A stretch of 64,000 nucleotides of DNA from Bathymodiolus brooksi (taxonomy: Eukaryota > Mollusca > Bivalvia > Mytilida > Modiolidae): positions 15,954,028 to 16,018,027 of the forward strand of contig OY804589.1 in NCBI GenBank assembly GCA_963680875.1, in the 5' to 3' direction. Position 1 is the stretch's first letter; each line of letters starts with the position of its first letter. The notes beneath the pieces were generated by a model, which worked only from the letters and a program-made list of their open reading frames with translations, was not told the DNA's origin and ran no database searches. The translations under genes and the position numbers were made by a program. Positions 11,547 through 21,422 of the stretch are shown one piece after another.

Positions 11547-11929
11547 AATTAGTTTTATTAAAGAGAGTCGATGGCTTCAACCACCGATACTACACAAGGC
11601 CATTGTAAGACATAATAGTGAAACAATAGTCAACTTTATTATTATTTCATAATTTATCATTAATGTCATACATTTGTATGTGTGATAAAGGGAATATGTA
11701 CATGCATCATCAGCATTTACGGAAAATAAATTGTCCTTTATTACAGTTTCCGGGAAATCACAGGTGTATATCAAAAAAGAAAAATTCAAATTTCATTCAA
11801 AATAAAAGTTGACTGAACTATTGTACACTTGTCTGACACAATATAGTTAAAGTGTAGTAAAAATAACATTTATATAGAATCTAATACATGTAATATATTT
11901 AATTTTCAAATCTATTTTTTCAGAAACCA

Positions 11930-12180
11930 CACAGGTTAGAGTTATTGTATTTTCGCTACTTTCAGCTATATCATAGCGGTCAGTTTTATTTGTGGAGAAA
12001 ACCGGAGTACCCAGAGAAACTACCTATCTACCGCAAGTCACTGAAAAACTTTATCACACAAAGCTGAGTACACCTCGCCATGAACGGGGGTCAAACTCAC
12101 AGCTTTAGTGGTGATAGGCACTGATTGCACAGGTAGTTGTTAATCCAACTGTCATACTATCACGACCACGACGGTCCTTG
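11930..12180 (-). mobile_element. SINE of the GGAGTACCC-core family
   Basis: Contains ACCGGAGTACCCAGAGAAAC and, at the far end, a tRNA-like head with box B-like GAGTTTGACCCC (minus strand). Shared with 62720-62965. Confidence 0.65.
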
Positions 12181-12230
12181 ATACCACACGTTATAATAGT
12201 AAAACTGTAGTAATTATTGCTCTAAAATTT

Positions 12231-12766
12231 GATACTTTTTTATGTTTTTTTCTCAGTTTTTTACACACACACATACACACACACACACGCTAAAATAGCA
12301 TGAATAATCTCTGTCCACGTGTGTATAGTAAGCATCATATTTAAACGATAGCATAATGTCAGAATTAGAAAATGAAACGATTTAGAAACACATGTTTGTT
12401 AGAACCGATCATTTAAATATTTAGAGAATTGTTTTCACACGACACAAAAACATATTAATATTTGGACCTGAAAAATCGGTATTGTATTTGTCTTAACATA
12501 TTGTTGTTGAAAACATAGGTACCGGATTTGGGGACCCCCCTTTTTTATTTCTTTATTCATCACTTTTGTGGGACGTTTTCATTATAAACAGTGTTGAACA
12601 ACTTCAAACATTACCAAAAACTCAATTCGAGATCGATATAAGCCCATTTCTAAAACAAAGTGATGAATTAAAAAAAAATTAAAAAGGGGGGGGTCCACAA
12701 ATCGGGTACCTATGGTTGAAAACTGCAAGGTTAAATTAATTATTTTTTAGCAACCTTCAGGTCAGG
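12231..12766. other. Left-only segment of the duplication
   Basis: Right-copy sequence jumps from TTTGATACTTTG at 63020 to ATATTATTTTCCATTAAAA, so about 535 bp are missing there. A right-side deletion is likelier than insertion, because the MITE occupies only the middle and has its own target duplication. Confidence 0.7.
12514..12714. mobile_element. hAT-like MITE with 8-bp target duplication
   Basis: 201 bp bounded by CATAGGTACCGG and CGGGTACCTATG with inverted repeats of about 55 bp. Flanked on both sides by GTTGAAAA (12506-12513, 12715-12722). An 8-bp target duplication is typical of hAT elements. The right duplicated block lacks this whole area. Confidence 0.82.
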
Positions 12767-13785
12767 ATATTATTTTTCATTAAAATTGGCGACATATATT
12801 AAGAAAATAAAGTATATATCTATTCTAAAGCTTAAATAGTCGTCTGACCTGGCACAATAAAACATATAATTCCTTAAATACATACAAACACATCTTTATT
12901 AATTCTTGATTAACACTAGAAAACATAATTCTCCATAGAACAATCAAGACGTGATTCTTGCTTTAAACATGAAAACACATGAATTCCCCGGAATATGTTT
13001 TAAATAATAATTTTCTATATATGAGAAAAATTTCTTACAGTTTCCAACTAAGTGTATAAGTTTGTTTATTTTTGTTATCATATATTTAAGTTTTATTAAT
13101 TAAAAGTTGCTTTAAATGGAATGGCTTTTTACGGACCTACCTGATTAACATATATCCAAAATAGTAAAGAAGTCGCTACTCTCTAATCACAAGGATGTGC
13201 TTCTATTGGTGTGTACCCTAATAACACCCGTTGTCATATATTATCTAAATAAACAGAGATTAAGATAACGCTGGATACATGTTTGATTGAAATTTTCCTT
13301 TAATAGTGATATAAAGATAAATATTTTTGTCAATTTGATCGAGGAATGTACATGTGGTCAAGTTCGGACATTACGTTACATTTATTTTGCTTAATATTTA
13401 AAGTTACCTTAGTGATTTTTATTTGTACATAATTTAAACACAACAAATAAAAATTGACTTTGATTTTCCTATATATATTCAACTAGAAATAAATCCTAAA
13501 AATTAAAAACATGGAAAAATTATGTAGAAATAAAAACAACTCATATAAACATAATGAGCAAATAAACAAACAAAATATAGACAATTCCGAATGTCTTGGT
13601 GTAAGATATGTCAAAATTTATCCAGAAATGACTTCACAATAATTGTATGACTTCTACAAATGGAACATAGCCGTGATCATTTGTGAAACAGATATTTTGT
13701 AAAGAATAAATAGGTATTGATGGCGGTCTTGAAACGTAAGTGATTAATAACAATAATATATTATAGTTGTAAGTACACAATGTAA
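12767..13785. other. AT-rich DNA across the duplication boundary
   Basis: Up to 13413 duplicated with 63027-63667; beyond that unique. A short RT-element fragment on the minus strand lies near 13600-13720 (minus-strand phrase CGGCTATGTTCCATTTG). Confidence 0.55.
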
Positions 13786-13789
13786 GTTT

Positions 13790-16735
13790 CACAGTGTATA
13801 ACCAGACAGTTTTGAAAAACGGAAGTTGCTGTACTGTCCGACCTGGTAAGGTCAGTTGCTTGCAGAAATTTCGACATTTTTGGATGATTATCCGTGATTT
13901 ATTCTTTGAAAGTGGATCAAGCGAGTCAACAAAAATAAAAAAAATAAGTGCAAAGGTATGTCATTTATATTTCTGATCAAATAACAGTGCCCTATTTGAA
14001 CACTGAAACTGGAAATCGTCGTTTAAATATCGTAGATGGTATGTTTTCGCTCGAAGAAAGGGGCTAAAAATCAAATTTTTCTCCACTTAATCTTTAAATT
14101 ATGTCAAATATGTTCTCACTATCTGATGAAATAGACATCGACGTTTTCAATGCAAGGAAAATATGACAGTAAACGCACTCATTTTCCTTACGACGGGTAC
14201 ATTTAACATCGTTCTTCATTCTACGTCACTGTACGCCTAATTGCTAACGATTTGTTCTGTCCTGTCCGCACAATTGTGTATTCCTTCAAGTTTCGAAGTT
14301 GTTAACTGTTGTTCTAAAATTTCATACTTTTTTACGTCATAATTTACTATATTCCTATGTTAAATTTGAGCTTAAAAATGTAAATTTTGAGTTTAACTTA
14401 CTGTTATTCAAAAATTGCAAAATTATTTCAAAATTACTGTAGGAAACTATATTAAATTTGAATTTTAATGGTGAAAATTTTATGAAAATCGGACCAGAAA
14501 TTACTTTGGTAGAATTTTTGAGGAAAAGAGAGCTTTATATATAATATATTGGAAAACAAGACATTTGTTCATAAATACAAAAAAATGTATATGACACAAT
14601 ACTGTATGTAATGTTTCATTTCACACAATTCTATATTTTTTATTGATGTAGTTAACTTTTCGAAAAGAATTGCAGAAATTTATATTCAATTGTTTTTATG
14701 TTTTAATTTTAGGTCATTTATTGTTGTTATAACTCATTTTTTACCTTCGTTTTTAAGTTTTCTTTTACAGAAGAAAAGATCCATTTTTTTACTGTTGTTT
14801 TTGTTATTTTTAATAAAGTGTTATAGCATGAAATATTTTGCTTATGTTAGTGTATTAGGAGATGTAATTAGGTCATCTTGTTAGTCGTTGGACAGATAGA
14901 AGTGATGAGTTTTTGCAGTAAAGCTATTAATAGATATGCACATAGAATCACCCAAAACATTTTGCTTTGTAATTTCTGATAATGTATTTTAAAATGGACC
15001 AACCAACCAAGTCCAGAGGTCGCAATGCAGTATTCAACACGGTAGAAACCACACAGCGAACATATACAAATGTTGGACGAGCTGCAACAAGTGTAAATAT
15101 TTGTTTTTGCAATATTCTGTGTCAAATCAAAAGCATAATTCATGTAAAATATATTTAAAAATTCTCCAGGTAGTGTCAACGGGGTGAAACATATCTCGGT
15201 TGGCAGGCGGGGTCATCTGATATGATTCTGAAAGGGGGCCACCCAAGGACCATTCCACCAAAGTCTGGTCCTAATTGGCCAAGTTAGTTTCAGAGGAGAA
15301 TGATTTTTTTTGTCGAATTTTCTATTTTCAGCAATGGCGGCCATCTTGGTTGGGAGCGGGATCATCGGATACAATTCTGAAAGGGGACAACCCAAGCACC
15401 ATCAATCTTGCCAAGTTTAGTCCCAATTGGCCCAGTGGTTTCAGAGGAGAATATTAATATACAAAAGGTTAACGACGGACGGACGGACGACGGACGCGCA
15501 GTGGTAGCAAATGCTCACATGACCCTTCGGGTCAGGTGAGTTATAAAAAACTTCTAATGAAATGACTAAGGTCAAAATGTTAGATAATGTGTTTTTAATA
15601 TACTATTCCTGAAAGTCAAATCCAAGTCTTTTATGCGGTAATATTTTTTCTTCGTTGCATTGATGGTATTATCTTATAGGTTTTATTCCCTTACGTGGTG
15701 CACCAAATTTAGTAATGGGCGCATTTTTTCGCTTAGCATGCTTCCGCTCAACCCTGTCTTCAGAATCGAAGAAATGATCCTTAGGTTCTATTAACTGTAT
15801 ATTGAATGGGTTTAGAAATACATTGTTTACTGCGGATTCCGGTGGCTTTACGCATTACTCTCGGGACTCGTCTTATATTGCACCGGTACATTGTGGCGAG
15901 AATTAATTCCTAATGTATGAAACACGATATCCGTATCAATCACGTACATTGTTGTTGTAAAAGACAATCATTGCAGTCAATGAATAGACACCTGCTGCTA
16001 GAGGAAGATAACTCTGTAAACGGGAGAAAGCTCATTTAACTTGTTCCAAAAACTGGGAATAAGATACAAATGCATTTGAATCACATATCATCTAAGATTA
16101 CTGAATATCTGGTAAATGTAGTTCCTGACAAGTCCTCCAATGCAGGCAACACATAAACTATCTTAATTGTCGGTAAAACTAAATTTGTAAAGGATTAGAC
16201 TGTAGAAAAGTTCTCGATCAACTATAACAGAAAACAATTAGGCGGACAGATGAGTTTTAAGATTTGAGCAATTAATGATAACGTACAGTAGCAATTAGGC
16301 GTACAGTGACGTAGAATGAAGAACGATGTTAAATGCACCCGTCGTAAGGAAAATGAGTGCGCTTACGGTCATATTTTCCTTGCATTGAAAACGTCGATGT
16401 CTATTTCATCAGATAGTGAGAACATATTTGACATAATTTAAAGAATAAGTGGAGAAAAATGAGATTTTTACCCCCTTTCTTCGAGCGAAAACATACCATC
16501 CACGATGTTTAAGCGACGATTTCCAGTTTCAGTGTTCAAATAGGGCACTGTTATTTGATCAGAAATATAAATGACACATCTTTCCAGTACTTTTTGTTGC
16601 TTCAGTTGATCCACTTTCAAAGAATAAATCACGGATAATCATCCAAAATGTCGAAATTTCTGCAAGCAACTAACCTTACCAGGTCGGATAGTACAGCAAC
16701 TTCCGTTTTTCAAAACTGTCCGGTTATACACTGTG
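13790..16735. mobile_element. 2.9-kb element with 457-bp terminal inverted repeats
   Basis: Left arm 13790-14246 is the inverted complement of 16289-16735 at high identity. Outer ends are CACAGTGTATAACC and GGTTATACACTGTG. AGTTT flanks both sides (13785-13789, 16736-16740), a possible 5-bp target duplication. No transposase-like open frame is seen inside; the interior contains a molluscan GACGGACGG-type repeat. A non-autonomous DNA transposon is the simplest reading. Confidence 0.75.
15190..15545 (+). repeat. Dispersed repeat with GACGGACGGACGG end
   Basis: Two related ~150-bp halves (TTCTGAAAGGGGGCCACCCA and TTCTGAAAGGGGACAACCCA, each followed by TTTCAGAGGAGAAT). Then GACGGACGGACGACGGACGC and CTCACATGACCCTTCGGGTC. 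This ending is common in molluscan interspersed repeats (recalled, not searched). Confidence 0.65.
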
Positions 16736-16751
16736 AGTTTGTTAATCAACA

Positions 16752-17095
16752 AACCGCATCAGTGGTGTAGTGGTTAACGTACTGGCCTTGAATGGGTTAA
16801 ATGGTGAGTTACCGCCAAATTTGGTTAAACCAAAGATTATAAAATTGGAATTTGCTGTTTCTCCAGAATAGAGTAAGAGCACTTAAAGTTGTGTTGGTTC
16901 GATCGGAATCAGAATAATGCGTCCGAGTGGGACGATATGTCTACCCACCTACTGTGAGCTAAAACTACAACCAAGCGGTTTTTTTCTAGTACAAAGGTGA
17001 CATAATCATTAACTCATCGAAAAATAACTACACCATGATCAAGCTGAAAAAATTGCTCACTTTTCACTAAGCAACAATCACTCACTCAATTTTGT
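16752..17095 (+). mobile_element. tRNA-derived SINE with TAA-repeat tail
   Basis: Head GTGGTGTAGTGGTTAACGTA (box A-like); body with GTCCGAGTGGGACGATATGT and TTTTCTAGTACAAAGG; end CAACAATCACTCACTCA. Runs straight into the TAA microsatellite. Confidence 0.72.
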
Positions 17096-17102
17096 AATAA
17101 TG

Positions 17103-17140
<38 letters not shown>

Positions 17141-17202
17141 AATAATGATAATAGCAATACTAATAATAATAATAGTAATAATGATAATAATAATAATAAT
17201 CT
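17096..17202 (+). repeat. TAA/AAT trinucleotide microsatellite
   Basis: About 35 imperfect AAT/TAA units at the 3' end of the SINE. Confidence 0.9.
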
Positions 17203-17418
17203 TTCATAAAGAAATGATGGCCTAAATAGAAAATAGAAGATCACAAAGCTAGGCCACCTGATATTCTAGTTATTTTTGTACAAGATTCGTGAATCAAGTT
17301 TAGTGTATAGCCCCTCATAAAACAAAACTTGACATCCAAAGCTAGTACGTGTAAACAATTGTGTCAATATATTTAGAAATTTGAAAGTGTCACGTCAGTC
17401 GATATAAATCAGACCACA

Positions 17419-17778
17419 TTGCTATGTAAACAGCTACCAATTGATCCGGTACAACACAATATTTTTGCATTTGATAAAACAAATAGAATAGAAAAAGTCT
17501 CCCTATGTATGATCGTTATTTTCTTCAATTTAATCGACATTTTATTCACACGTGGAAAACACTTGAATGACTTCGCCATTTCACTAAGAAATACTAATTT
17601 GACCCCGGAACTATGTATTCTAGTGCCTGTATCAAGTCAAGAAAGTGAGCAGTCACGTATCTGTCTGATGGCCATCGATTTTTGCATCTGGTTCTACGAA
17701 TATTCGATTGGAATTTGGAACTGTTTCGACAGGGTATTATTTCTATTTTATGACTTGAGCAACTGTAAATATTTATAA
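17419..17778 (+). other. Unrecognised 119-codon open frame in intergenic DNA
   Basis: Open but without a recognisable domain. It contains a phrase (PVSSQESEQS) that looks like a translated piece of a dispersed repeat whose noncoding form recurs near 27960 and 29920. Probably not a gene. Confidence 0.2.
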
Positions 17779-17875
17779 AAAATTAGACTGACCTCTCATA
17801 TATAATGTAATAGTTCGTGTAGCGTTTTGCTTGTCATTCATGATGATAATTAATGTATAATTCTGATATTTGCAG

Positions 17876-18075
17876 TGTGTTCCGATTGTATTGATATCTG
17901 TACTGAAGAAGACAGAGGGTTAAATGTTGAAGTTAAGTATTTCCAGTTGGCAAATATAGAAATTCCAGATATTGTTAACAGTCAATTTGTCCAGGCTTTA
18001 GTAGAACAATAACAAGCACAGGAAGAATTATTAAAACAGGAAGCAGTTGTCGTCAGAAAGGAAACAACTCAACAG
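17876..18075 (+). pseudogene. SPFH/band-7-like exon fragment with in-frame stop
   Basis: 200 bp bounded by ATTTGCAG and CAACAG|GTAAAT. Translation: CSDCIDICTEEDRGLNVEVK, then YFQLANIEIPDIVNSQF, VQALVEQ, a TAA stop, QAQEELLKQEAVVVRKETTQ. The strand-turn FQL-x-N-[IV]-x-[IL]-P followed by a Q/E/A-rich helix resembles the end of prohibitin/stomatin (SPFH) domains. The nonsense codon and the retroelement tail starting right after it suggest a relic. No flanking exons were found. Confidence 0.4.
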
Positions 18076-18400
18076 GTAAATGGAATATCTATGTCACAAA
18101 TAACCACGAATATGTTCCACTTGTGGTAAGCACTCCCCGGTCCTTTCCTCATTCATGACTTATCACCGGTTTGCAATCAGATTAACAAGACGGGTGCCAC
18201 TAGTGGAGCAGGATAACTTTCCCTTCCAGAGTTCATCCCCCTGTTTTAATGAGGTTCGTGTTACTCGATATTTAATTTTATATGTATGTTTTGTAGATCG
18301 ATGTTTGTCCTTTTGTCACATTTTCTTTTGGTACCTCTTTGGTATCTTCAAACTCTTCTTATTTGATTTCATTCCATGTCTTGAGATGAGTGAGGAAAAA
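18070..18400 (+). mobile_element. 5'-truncated YVDD-element tail
   Basis: Plus strand: GISMSQITTNMFHLW-type end of the RT protein, then CGGGTGCCACTAGTGGAGCA and TTTGGTATCTTCAAAC near 18340. Confidence 0.65.
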
Positions 18401-18407
18401 ATTGTTG

Positions 18408-18590
18408 TTTAATGCCATCTCATCATCTCAGCAATTGTTCAGCTATATCATGGCGCGAACAAGTTAATGTTCAATAAGATGATCAGGTCCATTTTGTACT
18501 AGACCAAGAGCCTTAGTTGGAATTTTCAATACTATGACTCCTCGTAGGACGATATCAATAAAATTGAGATTCCAAAGAACCAATTGTTCA
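18408..18590 (-). mobile_element. 5'-truncated SINE fragment
   Basis: Contains AGCTATATCATGGCGCGAAC and GTACTAGACCAAGAG, the 3' body of the CACTCACT-tail family in reverse. Directly follows the retroelement tail at 18070-18400. Confidence 0.58.
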
Positions 18591-18599
18591 CCTTAAGTG

Positions 18600-20010
18600 C
18601 AGGCAATAATTGTATAATGTTTAATACTAGCAACTTGTCTTATAAGAGACAGAAACTGCCTACCTGTGTTCACCCCCTGGGCCGGTTTTTGGTGGGGTCT
18701 GTGTAGCTCATCTTTTTAAGTTTTCTGTGTTGTCTGTGTTGTTTATTTTTGTTTTTTGTTGTTTTGTTTGTCATCGGCCTGTGTCTTGTATGTAATGTGT
18801 CTTGTATGTCATGTGTCTTGTATGTCCTGTGTCTTGTATGTCCTGTGTCTTGTATTTCCACTGTTGCCAGTATCACTGGATTGTCCATTCTTGATTGTCC
18901 CTTCGGTTTTCTTTTACATTTATTTACTATCTACATTTGTCCTATGTCTTGTGTACCAAATGGTGCATGTATTTCTGGATTATCCATTCGAGATTGCCGC
19001 TTCAATTTTCTCTAACGTTTATTTAATAAACATAGGAAACATCCCAGTGGTATATAATATAATTTAATATAAAAATCAACAAATTAGGAATGGATTAGTA
19101 TAAGACTTGTTTTGTACTTATGTTTGATAAACTACCACCAAGTTGAAAAAATCCGCAGCGGTGGTGTAATAGTTTCAGTGCTCGTCTTAAGTGTGGTATA
19201 TCATGGTTTGAGCCCAGGTCTGGTCAATTTAAGACTATAGCTTTCGTGTTTGTTGCTTTTATGGTAACAACATAGCATAATGGAGTATGAGCATCGACTG
19301 TTGGGTGGGCATCCGCATAATGTGTCCGAGTGGAGCGACATGTAGAACCATGGACTATATTATCAGTGAGCTACTTCTATTATTATCCAAGCGTGTTGGT
19401 CTAGTACAAATCGGACATCTTTTTCATCTCATCGAATGTAGCTTGTTCTCACCATGAAATAGCTGACTAAATTGCTTGTTTGACAATAAACAACGATCAC
19501 TCACTCACTCACTCACTCCACAAGTTGAATAATAATCTATCCATAGATTGTATGCTGTAACGCATTGACTGTCTTGTTATAAGGTAAGCAAATGAACCAG
19601 CTTCCGTACAAGCAACACATTAATGCAGATCTTATATAACAGAATGTTTAATACTAGCAACCTTATATTATAAGAGTTAGGAATTACCTACCTGTGTTCA
19701 CCCCTTGGGCCGGTTTTTTGTGTTTGTGGAGTCTTTTTAAGTTTCCTGTGTTGAGTGTGTGGTGTTTTTTGCTTTGTTTGTCATCGGCCTGTGTCTTGTA
19801 TGTCCAGTGTCTATTATTGATTGCCCCTTCAGTTTTCATTAACGTTTATTTACTATCTAAAGTTTGTCCTATGTCTTGTGTACCAAATGCTTTCTGTATC
19901 TCTGGATTCTCCATTTTGATTACCCCTTCGGTTTTCTCTAATGTTTATTTAATAAACATAGGAAACATTCCAGTGGTATATAATATAATTTAATATAAAA
20001 ATCAACAAAA
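18600..20010 (+). repeat. Two copies of a dispersed repeat flanking a SINE
   Basis: 18616-19075 and 19635-20010 both run from ATGTTTAATACTAGCAAC through TACCTGTGTTCACCCC to TATAATATAATTTAATATAA. Related pieces occur at 27770-27890 and 28150-28300. The first copy has a 16-bp microrepeat (TGTGTCTTGTATGTCC, about five times) at 18780-18860. Confidence 0.7.
19148..19526 (+). mobile_element. tRNA-derived SINE (full length)
   Basis: Head GGTGGTGTAATAGTTTCAGT (box A-like) and GGTTTGAGCCC (box B-like), body GTGTCCGAGTGGAGCGACAT, and tail ATCACTCACTCACTCACTC. Confidence 0.78.
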
Positions 20011-20019
20011 AACAAACAT

Positions 20020-21115
20020 ATAAAGTAATAAACGTGTGTAATAATGTACAATCTCCAGGATAAAGCATTAATGAAAAACAAAGAAAACTAACTGTCAAAG
20101 ATGTGTTTCACTTAGCTGTTGAACAGTAGCCTTTCCTGTTTTGAACCTATTTATAAATTACAATTTTATGGGGATTATTTCTGTGAGAAAGCATATATAA
20201 ACGAAAATATTACTGAATACTGATATAGTCAAGAGAGTTACGATCAAATGTCAATAGTTAATTTAATTTTTAATTTTTAGCTTATCTAAATCTGTTTATT
20301 ATTGTATCATAAATAGAATAAAATTACATAACTACAAAACGGGAAACCTTTCTGATAATTTGGAACATCGTTTCAGAATATAAAATACATTTTAACACGT
20401 TACATCTAATATTTTATTAAAAACTTTCTAAATAATTTCATCTTAAAATCAATGTATATTATATTAGAGGTGCATTTATGGTGTTTAACACCACTTTCAC
20501 ACCAAAGCCCCTCTAAATATGTCATATTAGACAATTCTTTATGTGTAAAACTGTCTGTAAAATAATAAATCTGTTTAATATAAATATTCTGTTTACATAT
20601 AATACTTGTCTGCTGATTCATTCCATTTGTGCACAATGTAGACCCATTTTAACAGATCGTTATTATGATATGAAGTACACGCCACGACATAGATGATAAA
20701 GTTTGTGCTCAACACCATTCAGTCAATAAATATATGACAAAAAAAAAAAAAAAAAAAACGTTTTTTCTCTATTTTCACTTCAGCATGATCACACAATGTC
20801 TGACATTATATTAAAATGTATTGAATCACATTTCATGGATGAAATATGAAAGAAATATATTTGTGATGTAATATGCGTTACACTTAAAGGAAGCAAGCTT
20901 GACAAATGGACTAATATTTCTTTTTTCAATTTCAAACCAAAATGATCACACTTAAATATTAGATATAATAAAAAATGCCTTGAAAAATATTGAAATAACA
21001 ACGAAATATATTGCATGATTAAATAATATTTCTAATACAATGTAATTAAATGTGTAGTACACACCATGAAGATTAGAAATCAATATTAATGATGAATTGC
21101 ATACATAGAATGTCG
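20020..21115. other. AT-rich DNA downstream of right mucin
   Basis: No gene is seen. At 20739-20758 there is a 20-base A run preceded by AATAAA on the plus strand, possibly the end of an old retroposed copy. Confidence 0.5.
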
Positions 21116-21119
21116 GATT

Positions 21120-21310
21120 TCAGATACAGTCAAAACCTGTATATAAAAACACCCAAGGGAACCTGCCCTTTATAAGACATTGTCCTATATATACAGGTTC
21201 AAAGTATATACACTATTCATTAATAAGGAAAATGAGCCTGCCCTTTATAGACAGAGATTTGTTACATGTATATAGAAATGCTCTTTAAAGTAGGGTATAC
21301 TGTATTCCAT
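21120..21310. repeat. Small dispersed element in the mucin 3' region
   Basis: Begins ATACAGTCAAAACCTGTATA, with internal inverse phrases CCTATATATACAGGTTC and a repeated CCTGCCCTTTATA. Such sequences look like MITE termini; the family is uncertain. It would lie in the 3' UTR or just downstream. Confidence 0.5.
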
Positions 21311-21382
21311 TCCAATCAGATCTTATGTTTTTAGAATATAATATCAGAGATCCCTGTGGTGGCCAATACAAATGCTTTTAGT

Positions 21383-21422
21383 TCACGTATAGTCAGGATA
21401 ATCTGGTCTGTGTATTGATGAT
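21383..21422 (-). CDS. Mucin (right copy) exon 11: C-terminus and stop
   Basis: Acceptor GTGTGTTTCAG. One base completes an Arg codon, then [12 protein letters not shown] and a TGA stop at 21385-21383. The total length is an exact multiple of three. The 3' UTR continues towards lower coordinates with no decisive polyadenylation signal; several AATAAA-type words occur on the minus strand near 20290 and 20413. Confidence 0.8.

Larger units (their letters stand above)
2820..13413. repeat. Left copy of large tandem duplication (mucin 5' region)
   Basis: Collinear with 49210-63667 at clearly high identity by eye over mucin exon 2 start, intron 1, exon 1 and about 9 kb upstream. Left-only material: about 12231-12766. 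Homology stops abruptly near 13413, within the shared AAAGTTACCTTAG. Confidence 0.88.
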
